Part shown: one piece after another, positions 8,194-16,016 of the stretch
Layout: each line of letters begins with the position of its first letter
Numbering within the stretch: the stretch's first letter is position 1
Assembly: GCF_002007645.1 (NCBI RefSeq)
Contig: NZ_CP019791.1
Span: forward strand, 992,001-1,056,000
DNA: 64,000 nt
Source: Anaerohalosphaera lusitana
Lineage (GTDB): Bacteria; Planctomycetota; Phycisphaerae; Sedimentisphaerales; Anaerohalosphaeraceae
Direction: 5' to 3'
Notes under the pieces: model-generated
Database searches by the model: none
Told to the model about the DNA's origin: nothing
What the model saw: only the letters and a program-made list of their open reading frames with translations
Program-made: the position numbers and the translations under genes

Positions 8194-10737
8194 ATGTCCA
8201 AGCGAGCTTTTTTAATGCTGTTTTTATTGTCATGCGTTGTTCCGTCCCTATTCGCAGCCGAATGGGTCGGATCTGAGCCTGGTAAACCCAAGACCTCGCA
8301 AGACGGTAACGCATTTATTCTTCAAAATGACGTCATATCTGCTTCCTGGAAGATTCAGGATGACTCTCTAAAGCCGGAAATGATCGTAAACAAGATCACC
8401 GGCCGCAAATGGTCCCAGCAGAATACTAGCCTGTTCAAGATTTCTACAGTGGCAAAGGATGCACCAAAAAGCACTGACTGGCTCTACCTCGGCATACAGG
8501 TAAAAGGCAACAGTGTAGATGCCGTCATCTCACATGATGGCGATTCGTGGACAGTTGTGAAATCTTACCCAAGGACGGATTTCCCCGGCCGGCCAACCGC
8601 TGTTCGGCTCGGTAAGATGGATCTGCAGGCCTCTTTGAATGACTATGTGGATATTGGCCAGATAGGCACTTCGTACTACACGGATTTCGAGGTCTCAACC
8701 GACACGGATACTCGCACAGTATCGTTTGACGATCCCGGCTGGCGAAAGAAGGTTTCCAAAACCGAAGGCACCCGGATCGACCTCGTTTCCGAAATGACAA
8801 CCATCACTGCAGCCGCCAACACGGCCAGTTTCATCGAAAAGCATCTTCCGCAAAATGTGACCGCCGTTCAGTGCCGGATCAAAAAGGGCACCGACAAGGC
8901 AATGTCATGGTCCCCAGGTATCGCGCTTGTATGGGAGGACGGCCGGTTCATCCTGCTAAACCGCAGGACCGCTCAATACACTTTTGACGTCTCCAGCAAA
9001 GCGGGCGAAGCGATCATACAGAAGAAGCCGCAGCAGTACCCGGCATTTAACATTACATCTGAAGATTTCAGTATCAAAAGTTTTCCGAAGCTGTCAATTG
9101 CCGGCCATAAAGGAACGGTGCGTGCCCGGATCAAGGCCGTTCTCAAGCACAAAACCCGACCTCTGGAAGTCGACTGGACCGCGAGTTTGCGTGAAGACTC
9201 AAACTATGTCCGGGAAACACTGACTCTCTCCACGGACACCGGCAGCACAGCCATAACCGGGCTTGAGCTTTTTGACCGTCGTATCACCGGTGCTCAACAA
9301 GTCGGACGCGTCCCGGGCAGCCCTGTTGCAAACGACAGTATGTTCTTTGGCGTCGAACTGCCCGTCACAACCAACGTCATCGATTCTTCCGGTTTCAAAA
9401 GCGGCTTCGCATGCAAGCTGACTGTGGATAAATCAAATGCATACACATTCTCAACCGTTGCAGGCACATATCCCGAAGGACAGCTTCGAAGAAGCTTCCT
9501 CTACTACCTCGAACGCGAACGCGCCAACCCCTACCACGCGTTCCTGCATTACAATTGCTGGTATGATCTCGGTCTGAACCCAACTGAAAGCGGCTTGATC
9601 GAGGTCATTAAGGCATACGAAAAGAACCTCATTGACAAGTACGATGTTCAGATCGATTCGTTTGTCATCGACGACGGCTGGGACGATTTCAATGTCGGCC
9701 TGTGGGAAGTCGACAAGAAAAAATTCCCCAACGGCTTCGCCCCCGTCAAAAAAGCCCTCGACAGCATAGATTCCCATCTCGGTATCTGGATATCACCTCT
9801 GGGCGGCTACAGCGGCGCAGGCCAACGTACCGAGCACGCCAAAAATATGGGCCTGATCTCCCATCAGCTCGATCTTTCCGAACCCGGCTATTACAAATGG
9901 TATCGGGACGAATGCCTGTCGCTCATGAACGAATACGGCGTCAACTATTTCAAGTGGGACCGCGCAGGATCAGGCGTCAGCCCGCACTTCATGGCGCTGC
10001 TCCGTCTCGCTCGTGACCTTCGCAAAGAGAACCCGGATGTATTCATAAACGTGACCGTCGGCACCTGGCCCTCACCATTCTGGCTGAACCATGTCGATTC
10101 CACCTGGCGCAGCGGTGCGGACGTAGGCTGGACAGGAAAGGGCGACATACGCGAACGCTGGATCACCTTCCGTGATGCCGAGTGCTACAACCGCGTCGTC
10201 AAACAGGCCCCGCTCTACCCTCTAAGTTCCATCATGCATCACGGCCTGGTCCTCGGCTATCATTTCCAGGGCAAAAACATAAGCGAAGCCGGCGCGGACC
10301 TCAAGAACGAGGCCCGCTCATATTTCGCAGCAGGTCCCAATCTGCAGGAACTCTACCTCAGCCCGGATCTGATGACCGATGCCGCGTGGAAGCAGGTCGC
10401 CCAGGCTTACAAATGGTACGAGAAGAACGAGGACATAATGGCCGACACCCACTGGGTCGGCGGCAATCCCGCAGTTCTTGAACCCTACGGCTGGGCAAGC
10501 TGGTCCGCTGACAAAGCTGTACTGGGGCTTCGCAATCCTGACGACCAGGAGAAAACGATCAAAGTCGATCTTGACGAATTCTTCGAACTGCCCGATGACG
10601 CGCCGTCCAGCTATAAACTGCAAAGCCCCTACAAGGATCAGCGCATACAGAAACTCGAACTTCACGCAAACCAGCCGCATGCACTGACTCTCAAACCATT
10701 CGAGGTGCTGGTCTTCGATGCACTGCCGACTCAGTAA
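8194..10737 (+). CDS. Secreted GH36-like alpha-galactosidase (melibiase family)
   Basis: An 847-residue exported glycosidase: signal peptide MSKRAFLMLFLLSC...LFA, an N-terminal beta-sandwich, a central (beta/alpha)8 barrel and a C-terminal sandwich. The barrel carries FVIDDGWDDF, GIWISPLGGY, YFKWDRAG with probable nucleophile Asp589, and WRSGADVGW with probable acid/base Asp643, the GH36/GH27 pattern. ATG 8194 is preferred over ATG 8182 because GGAG lies 6 bases before it. The substrate is not readable from sequence; alpha-galactosides or a related alpha-linked sugar are likely. The gene sits inside the heme locus between cobA-hemD and ahbA with no metabolic link to heme, which suggests insertion or rearrangement; its codon use is like its neighbours. 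Confidence 0.85.
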   Translation: MSKRAFLMLFLLSCVVPSLFAAEWVGSEPGKPKTSQDGNAFILQNDVISASWKIQDDSLKPEMIVNKITGRKWSQQNTSLFKISTVAKDAPKSTDWLYLGIQVKGNSVDAVISHDGDSWTVVKSYPRTDFPGRPTAVRLGKMDLQASLNDYVDIGQIGTSYYTDFEVSTDTDTRTVSFDDPGWRKKVSKTEGTRIDLVSEMTTITAAANTASFIEKHLPQNVTAVQCRIKKGTDKAMSWSPGIALVWEDGRFILLNRRTAQYTFDVSSKAGEAIIQKKPQQYPAFNITSEDFSIKSFPKLSIAGHKGTVRARIKAVLKHKTRPLEVDWTASLREDSNYVRETLTLSTDTGSTAITGLELFDRRITGAQQVGRVPGSPVANDSMFFGVELPVTTNVIDSSGFKSGFACKLTVDKSNAYTFSTVAGTYPEGQLRRSFLYYLERERANPYHAFLHYNCWYDLGLNPTESGLIEVIKAYEKNLIDKYDVQIDSFVIDDGWDDFNVGLWEVDKKKFPNGFAPVKKALDSIDSHLGIWISPLGGYSGAGQRTEHAKNMGLISHQLDLSEPGYYKWYRDECLSLMNEYGVNYFKWDRAGSGVSPHFMALLRLARDLRKENPDVFINVTVGTWPSPFWLNHVDSTWRSGADVGWTGKGDIRERWITFRDAECYNRVVKQAPLYPLSSIMHHGLVLGYHFQGKNISEAGADLKNEARSYFAAGPNLQELYLSPDLMTDAAWKQVAQAYKWYEKNEDIMADTHWVGGNPAVLEPYGWASWSADKAVLGLRNPDDQEKTIKVDLDEFFELPDDAPSSYKLQSPYKDQRIQKLELHANQPHALTLKPFEVLVFDALPTQ

Positions 10738-10758
10738 TGATAAACTATTTACACGCTA

Positions 10759-11253
10759 ATGATAGAAAGCCTAAACTTGGACGATCTCGACAAAAGAATA
10801 ATCTCAGCACTGCAGCAGGACTTCCCCATCGCCCAGCGTCCGTATGATAGTATCGCGGAAAACCTCGGCCTCTCTGTCGATGTGCTTTTGGAGCGTACCC
10901 GCAAACTGCTTGCAGATGGTATGATCCGGCGCATTGGCTTCAGCCTCGACAGCCGCAAACTCGGCTATAAAAGCACGCTGGCTGCTGTTAGAATTCCTTC
11001 AGACCAGGTGCCGACCGCCGCGTCGATCATGGCCGACATACCCGAGATAACGCACAGTTACGAACGCGCGGACGAATTCAATGTCTGGTTCACCGTCATA
11101 GCGCCCGCCCGAAACGATATAGAATACATTCTCAAAAAAATCAAAGATGCACTGAATCTCTCAGACGCGGACATACTCGACCTGCCCGCCAGCCGTCTTT
11201 TCAAACTCGACGCAAGGTTCAGCCCACAGACCGAGGAAGACTGCAATGACTGA
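10759..11253 (+). CDS. ahbA: Siroheme decarboxylase, AhbA-type subunit
   Basis: Partner of AhbB in siroheme decarboxylation. The 164-residue Lrp/AsnC-like protein has an N-terminal helix-turn-helix (LDDLDKRIISALQQDF, DGMIRRIGFSLD) and a RAM-like half with HSYERADEFNVWFT, the AhbA version of the AhbB HAYERP...YNVFT segment. There is no clear Shine-Dalgarno before ATG 10759, so it may depend on ribosomes arriving from the glycosidase 21 bases upstream. It overlaps the next gene by 8 bases and is followed by hemB. AhbA and AhbB are encoded almost 10 kb apart, which is unusual for subunits normally made side by side. Confidence 0.88.
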   Translation: MIESLNLDDLDKRIISALQQDFPIAQRPYDSIAENLGLSVDVLLERTRKLLADGMIRRIGFSLDSRKLGYKSTLAAVRIPSDQVPTAASIMADIPEITHSYERADEFNVWFTVIAPARNDIEYILKKIKDALNLSDADILDLPASRLFKLDARFSPQTEEDCND

Positions 11254-12004
11254 GGATGCTCGCACGTTCGACAATGCCTGCGGATCGCTTGCTAATGTCA
11301 CAAACCTTCTGCGCGAAGAATTCAGTGAATCCAAATGCAGCGCAATCGCAGAAGCTGCCGATACGGTCGCTCGAACCCCCGATGAGTTAATGCCTGCATT
11401 GTGCTGCCTGACCGCGTTTCAAGCTTGTGCCACACCAGATGCGTTAGAACAAAAGCAAACAGCCGTCAAACTCGCCGCTGCGATGCAGGCTCTGGACATG
11501 GGTTTGACCATTCATGAAAATGCGTTCAATGATAGCTATGAGCAGGTTGACAAAGATGCCACTTACTTGATCGTCCTTGGCGATTATCTTTACTCACTGG
11601 CATACCAGCTCATATGCGAGCTTAAAAATACTGAGTTAATGAGTCTGACCGCTGATACAGTCGCAAGTGTTACAGCCGCGGCACTGGCGTGCGAAGTAAA
11701 CCAGCAACACGACACCAGGGCGGCCAAACAGACAGCATTTCGATCCTATCTCTACGCCCTGTGCTGCGGATCGGCGGGCATACTGACGAATGCTTCCCAA
11801 AACACCAAGGCCGAACTGTCCCGAATTGGAACCGAGCTGGGCAAGGCTCATGATGCGGTCATATCGAACCGACCTGAAAAAGATATCACCGCGCATATCA
11901 GAAGAGCCCGGGATGCCGTAAACGCCAACAAAGAAATATTGCGAATCGAACCCTTTTACGGTTTAATTGATTTTATCAAGTCGCTTGCGCAGCAAGCACA
12001 ATAA
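11246..12004 (+). CDS. Degenerate trans-prenyl synthase-like (HepS-like) all-alpha protein
   Basis: A 252-residue, predicted all-helical protein. The segment YLIVLGDYLYSLAYQLI resembles the GDYLL helix of trans-isoprenyl diphosphate synthases. The place of the first aspartate-rich motif reads IHENAFND instead of HDDxxD, so it is unlikely to be catalytic alone. Length and motif loss match the non-catalytic HepS subunit of heterodimeric heptaprenyl diphosphate synthase (about 251 residues in Bacillus) better than a full enzyme. It overlaps ahbA by 8 bases and lies 29 bases before hemB, so it is co-expressed with heme genes. Possible roles are a regulatory or partner subunit for a prenyl synthase, or a heme-pathway accessory. 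The family assignment rests on short motifs and is only moderately secure. Confidence 0.55.
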   Translation: MTEDARTFDNACGSLANVTNLLREEFSESKCSAIAEAADTVARTPDELMPALCCLTAFQACATPDALEQKQTAVKLAAAMQALDMGLTIHENAFNDSYEQVDKDATYLIVLGDYLYSLAYQLICELKNTELMSLTADTVASVTAAALACEVNQQHDTRAAKQTAFRSYLYALCCGSAGILTNASQNTKAELSRIGTELGKAHDAVISNRPEKDITAHIRRARDAVNANKEILRIEPFYGLIDFIKSLAQQAQ

Positions 12005-12033
12005 GAATCGATCACAAAAAAGGATGATACATC

Positions 12034-13002
12034 ATGTTTCCAACCGTTCGCATGAGACGCTTACGCAATAACGACGCAACCCGCAGGCTCGTCCGCGAGA
12101 CCACGCTTAATGTGGACGATCTGGTCTACCCGCTCTTCGTATGCCCCGGCGAATCCGTCAAAAGGCCCATCAAAAGCATGCCCGGCTGCTTCCATTTTTC
12201 GCCCGACAAGATCATCGAAGAGGCTAAAGAGATAGCCCATATGGGCATCCCCGCGATCATGCTGTTCGGCCTGCCCGAAACCAAGGACCCAACCGGCTCC
12301 GACGCATCGAACGAGTCCGGCCCCCTCTGCAACGCCATCCGCAATATCAAAAAGTCCGTCCCCGAATTACTCATAATCACCGACGTATGCCTCTGCGCCT
12401 ACACAGACCACGGCCACTGCGGAGTCATAAGCAACGGCAAGGTAGACAATGACCGGACCATCGCTCTGCTCGCAAAGACAGCTCTCGCTCACGCCAACGC
12501 CGGCGCCGACATGGTCGCCCCCTCCGACATGATGGACGGCAGGGTAAACGCCATCCGTCGCTTGCTCGACGAAAAAGCCTTCGAACAAGTCGGCATCATG
12601 TCATACTCCGCAAAATTCGCCAGCGCCTACTATGGCCCGTTCCGCGACGCTGCCGGCAGTTCACCCGCATGGGGCGACCGCAGAGCGTATCAGATGGACC
12701 CCGCCAACGGCAAACAGGCAATGCGTGAAATGCAGCAGGACATCGAAGAAGGCGCCGACATCATCATGGTCAAACCCGCGCTGGCATACCTGGACATCAT
12801 CGCAAACGCCCGCCGCCGTTTCGATCTGCCCATTGCCGCCTACAACGTCTCCGGCGAATACATGATGCTAAACGCCGCCGCCGAAGCTGGACTCATCGAC
12901 CACAATGCGACCATCATGGAAACGATGCTCTCCTTCAAACGAGCAGGCACCGACATCATAATCACCTACTTCGCGAAGGAAGTCGCCAAATTGCTGCAAT
13001 AA
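12034..13002 (+). CDS. hemB: Porphobilinogen synthase (5-aminolevulinate dehydratase)
   Basis: Condenses two 5-aminolevulinate molecules to porphobilinogen. The 322-residue protein has both Schiff-base lysines, Lys194 in SYSAKFAS and Lys247 in MVKPALAY, and the zinc-type cysteines Cys119, Cys121 and Cys129 in DVCLCAYTDHGHCG, so it is a Zn-dependent form rather than the Mg-only form. Start MFPTVRMRRLR is the family start; AAAGGA stands 9 bases before ATG. It closes the plus-strand heme run and converges on scpB with 16 bases between stops and no obvious terminator. Confidence 0.97.
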   Translation: MFPTVRMRRLRNNDATRRLVRETTLNVDDLVYPLFVCPGESVKRPIKSMPGCFHFSPDKIIEEAKEIAHMGIPAIMLFGLPETKDPTGSDASNESGPLCNAIRNIKKSVPELLIITDVCLCAYTDHGHCGVISNGKVDNDRTIALLAKTALAHANAGADMVAPSDMMDGRVNAIRRLLDEKAFEQVGIMSYSAKFASAYYGPFRDAAGSSPAWGDRRAYQMDPANGKQAMREMQQDIEEGADIIMVKPALAYLDIIANARRRFDLPIAAYNVSGEYMMLNAAAEAGLIDHNATIMETMLSFKRAGTDIIITYFAKEVAKLLQ

Positions 13003-13018
13003 TGCTCGGCGTGTTAGC

Positions 13019-14038
13019 CTACTCTTCCTGCGGCTTTTTCAGCTCGTCGATCTTCGGCAGGTCCTTCAGCGACGCCAGCCCGAAACAGTCCAGAAACTTC
13101 TTCGTCGTCCCGTAAAGCATCGGCCTGCCCAGTATCTCCGCCCGGCCCGTGATCTTGACCAGCCCCTTGTACATCAGACTGCGTATCATCTCCCCCGAAC
13201 TCACCCCGCGTATCGCCTCGACGTCCGCCCGGATGATCGGCTGCTTGTACGCAACGATCGCCAGCGTCTCCAGCGCCGCCTGCGACAGCTTCGAATCCGT
13301 GCGAACCTTCACCAGCTTGCCCAGCCAGTGATTGTACGCGTTCAGCGTCATCATCTGAAACCCGCCCGCCAACTTCTCGATCCGAAAGCTCGCACCGGTC
13401 TGCTCGTACTTCTCGTTGAGATTCCTGATCGCCGCCTTGACCTGCTTGACGCTGCCCGCCTCGATAATGCTCACCAGCCGATTGGCCGTTATCGCCTCAT
13501 CACTCGCAAACAAAATCGCCTCAACCACCGACTGCACCGTGACCTCGGTATCCTCCACCGTCAGTATCTCCTCTGGCCCTTTTTCTTCCTCCTTCTCCTC
13601 GGCCTCTTCAATTTCTCCACCTTCCTCTGTCTCTGCCGACTCCGCACCCTCGCTCAGTTCCGCTTCGCCGGCTTCTTCTCCTTCGGCACTGTCGGCAGTA
13701 TCATCAACACTTGCGACCTCATCCCCTGACTCCACCTGCTCCGCAATTTCGACTTTTTCTTCGACCCCGCCGCTGCCTTCTTCGCCTGCTTCATCATCAG
13801 CCGCAGCCTCTTCCTCGCTGTCCGGCTCTAGTGCCTTCGCGGCCTCAGCATTTGCATCGTCACCGCTGTCGTCACCCGCCGCCTGCACCTGCTCATCCAC
13901 GGTATCACCAGCTCCATCAGCCGCAGAACTATCCTCAGCAACCTCAGCATCATCGCCCACAGCACCCTCGTCCAAACCTTCCGTGCTCTCTAAATCGTCA
14001 CCCTGCGGGACGGCCATGTCCTTATGTTCTTCGCTCAT
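13019..14038 (-). CDS. scpB: Chromosome segregation protein ScpB with long acidic N-terminal tail
   Basis: ScpB dimers join ScpA and SMC in the bacterial condensin complex. The C-terminal half, from about residue 160, has the two winged-helix domains: VEAILFASDEAITANRL, LAIVAYKQPIIRADVEAIRG, and GLVKITGRAEILGRP with YGTTKKFLDCF. The first 155-160 residues are a low-complexity tail of Asp, Glu, Ala, Ser and Gly, predicted disordered and strongly acidic. ATG 14038 is chosen because GGAAGA lies just before it; a GTG at 14050 would add four residues. It overlaps the Nif3 stop by ATGA. No scpA is present in the window. Confidence 0.93.
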   Translation of the reverse strand: MSEEHKDMAVPQGDDLESTEGLDEGAVGDDAEVAEDSSAADGAGDTVDEQVQAAGDDSGDDANAEAAKALEPDSEEEAAADDEAGEEGSGGVEEKVEIAEQVESGDEVASVDDTADSAEGEEAGEAELSEGAESAETEEGGEIEEAEEKEEEKGPEEILTVEDTEVTVQSVVEAILFASDEAITANRLVSIIEAGSVKQVKAAIRNLNEKYEQTGASFRIEKLAGGFQMMTLNAYNHWLGKLVKVRTDSKLSQAALETLAIVAYKQPIIRADVEAIRGVSSGEMIRSLMYKGLVKITGRAEILGRPMLYGTTKKFLDCFGLASLKDLPKIDELKKPQEE

Positions 14039-15147
14039 ATATTCTTCCACCTGAATGGGTCAGCGTCTTTTCTCGAAAGCTGTATTTTCACATCCCCCAG
14101 CCGTTTTTTCAACTCCTTTGCAAGATTTTTCAACGCGAATCTCTCCGACACGCTGTGCGACAGGCAAATACACGTCAACCCCGCCTCCTGCGCCGCCAGT
14201 GCCTGGTGATGCTTCAGCTCCCCCGTAAGATACATATCGCATTCCGCCTTCATCACGGTATTCACGATATTCCCGCACGAGCCCGCACAAACCGCCGCCT
14301 TGCGTACCCTCTTCTTCTCCGGCCCGATCATCCCCAGCGCCTTCGCGCCGGTCACCTTCTTAATATTCGCAACGATATCATCCAGCCTGCCCGCCTTTTC
14401 GAGCTCCCCCATACGTCCCAGCCCCATCTTCCCGCCGATGCCGTACTCACGGAACACGTCATACGCCGGCGTCTCATACGGATGCGCCTTCACCATCGCC
14501 CCGATAACACCCTCCAGCTTACCGCCCGGCACGATCGACTCGACCTTGATCTCGTCCACATATTCGAGCCTGCCCTTTTCGCCGATTGCCGGGTTCGATC
14601 CCTCCATCGGCAAAAACGTGCCCTGACCATCCGACCGATAGCTGCACTTGCTGTAATTGCCGATCTGCCCAGCACCCGCCTTGAACATCGCGTCCGCCAC
14701 CTTGTTCACGGATTTGGCAGGCACGAACACGATAACCTTGTAAAAATCTCCCGCCGGGTTCTCGACAAAATCTCCGATCGGCTCAGCATCACCGATGCCG
14801 ACTATCTCCGCCAGGGCATCATTCACCCCGCCCATCGCAATATCATACGCAGTATGTATCGAAAACACGTTTATGCCCGACCGCACCAGATCGTAAACGA
14901 TCGACCCCTCACCGCTCGCGGTCACCTTCTTGAGCCCGTCCCAGATCACCGGATGATACGCCATGATCATATCGACCTTCTTGCGTTTCGCCTCCGCCAG
15001 CACACCCTTCGTAAGATCGATCGTCATCAGCACGTTCTTAACGTCCGCATTCTCGTCACCCACCAGCAACCCGACATTGTCCCAGTCCAGCGCCAGCCCC
15101 AGCGGTGCGATCGCGTTTATCTCTCGTCCAATATCCTTAACCTTCAT
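14035..15147 (-). CDS. Nif3/YbgI-like dinuclear metal-binding protein
   Basis: Nif3-family proteins hold a dinuclear metal centre; their cellular role is unsettled. The 370-residue length fits the long bacterial form with a PII/CutA-like insert between the two halves of the Nif3 domain. Visible family features are DNVGLLVGDENADVKNV near residue 25, MAYHPVIWDGLKK (first metal histidine), SIHTAYD, AVCAGSCGN and TGELKHHQALAAQEAG with C-terminal histidines, and CLSHSVSE. The insert runs from about residue 130 to 235 and contains FVPAKSVNKVADAMFKAGAG. The gene is in the minus-strand run from deoC to scpB and couples to scpB by overlap. Confidence 0.9.
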   Translation of the reverse strand: MKVKDIGREINAIAPLGLALDWDNVGLLVGDENADVKNVLMTIDLTKGVLAEAKRKKVDMIMAYHPVIWDGLKKVTASGEGSIVYDLVRSGINVFSIHTAYDIAMGGVNDALAEIVGIGDAEPIGDFVENPAGDFYKVIVFVPAKSVNKVADAMFKAGAGQIGNYSKCSYRSDGQGTFLPMEGSNPAIGEKGRLEYVDEIKVESIVPGGKLEGVIGAMVKAHPYETPAYDVFREYGIGGKMGLGRMGELEKAGRLDDIVANIKKVTGAKALGMIGPEKKRVRKAAVCAGSCGNIVNTVMKAECDMYLTGELKHHQALAAQEAGLTCICLSHSVSERFALKNLAKELKKRLGDVKIQLSRKDADPFRWKNI

Positions 15148-15164
15148 GCGTTCCTCCGATTGCT

Positions 15165-16013
15165 CTAAACACTTCCAAGCTGTTTATTGAACATATCCAG
15201 TAGAGTTTTCGTCACCTCGCCCGGCTTGCCCTCACCAACATCATGAGCCTCCACCGCGATCACCGGCAGCACCTTCATTATCACGTTGGTAACGAATATC
15301 TCGTCCGCACCGAGCAGATCATTTATCGTCAGATCCTTCTCCTGCGCGTCGATCCCTTCCGCCTTCGCCAGCCCCAGCACATGCTTTCTCGCTATCCCCG
15401 GCATCACCGGCGTACTCGTCTTCGGCGTAAATACCTTGCCGTCCTTTACGATGAACACGTTGCTCACACACCCCTCGGCAACAAGATTATCATTCGTAAA
15501 CCATACCGCCTCAGCAGCCTGCTTCTTGTGCGCATCCTTGAGCACCATCAGCCGCGAAAAGAAGTTGATCGTCTTATGCCCCGTCGCCGGATCCAGCGGA
15601 TTCTGCCGATAATCACTGATGATCACCTTCACACCCTTGTCATAAAACTCCGCAGGATACGGCGCAAAATCCGTCGCCGTTATCACCAGCGTCGGTTCCG
15701 GCTCTTCGTCCGCACCGACATTCATCGGCCCGCTCGTAAGCGTAAGCCTGATTCGCGCATCCTCCAGCTCGTTCGCCTCCAGCACCTGCCCGATAGCATC
15801 GCCGATGAATTCCCTGCTGTGCGGATTGAAAATACTCAGCTTCTCCGCACTTGCGAACAGCCGGTCCAGATGATCGTCCAGCGCAAAAACCTTCCCCTCG
15901 ACCGCCCGCATCGTCTCAAACAGTCCCATTCCATACAGGAACCCGCTGTCAGAGATCGACACCTTCGCATCGCACGCATCGACCAGTTTATTGTTAAGGA
16001 ATACCTTTTCCAT
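15165..16013 (-). CDS. pabC: Class IV aminotransferase, probable 4-amino-4-deoxychorismate lyase
   Basis: PLP enzyme of fold type IV, 282 residues. Family features: start VFLNNKLVDACDAKVSISD, GLFETMRA, the Lys-containing KTINFFSRLMVLKDAHK, and EGCVSNVFIVKDG followed by TPVMPGIARKHVL. Sequence alone does not separate PabC from branched-chain or D-amino-acid aminotransferases. The neighbour decides: the gene starts 3 bases after pabB, so pyruvate elimination from aminodeoxychorismate to p-aminobenzoate is the likely reaction. folE, an earlier folate or pterin gene, is elsewhere in the window. Confidence 0.82.
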   Translation of the reverse strand: MEKVFLNNKLVDACDAKVSISDSGFLYGMGLFETMRAVEGKVFALDDHLDRLFASAEKLSIFNPHSREFIGDAIGQVLEANELEDARIRLTLTSGPMNVGADEEPEPTLVITATDFAPYPAEFYDKGVKVIISDYRQNPLDPATGHKTINFFSRLMVLKDAHKKQAAEAVWFTNDNLVAEGCVSNVFIVKDGKVFTPKTSTPVMPGIARKHVLGLAKAEGIDAQEKDLTINDLLGADEIFVTNVIMKVLPVIAVEAHDVGEGKPGEVTKTLLDMFNKQLGSV

Positions 16014-16016
16014 GAC

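Noticed and set aside
13711-15168. A 485-codon plus-strand frame over scpB and the Nif3 gene
   Set aside because: Antisense to both genes, with proline/arginine/histidine composition typical of a complementary-strand shadow.
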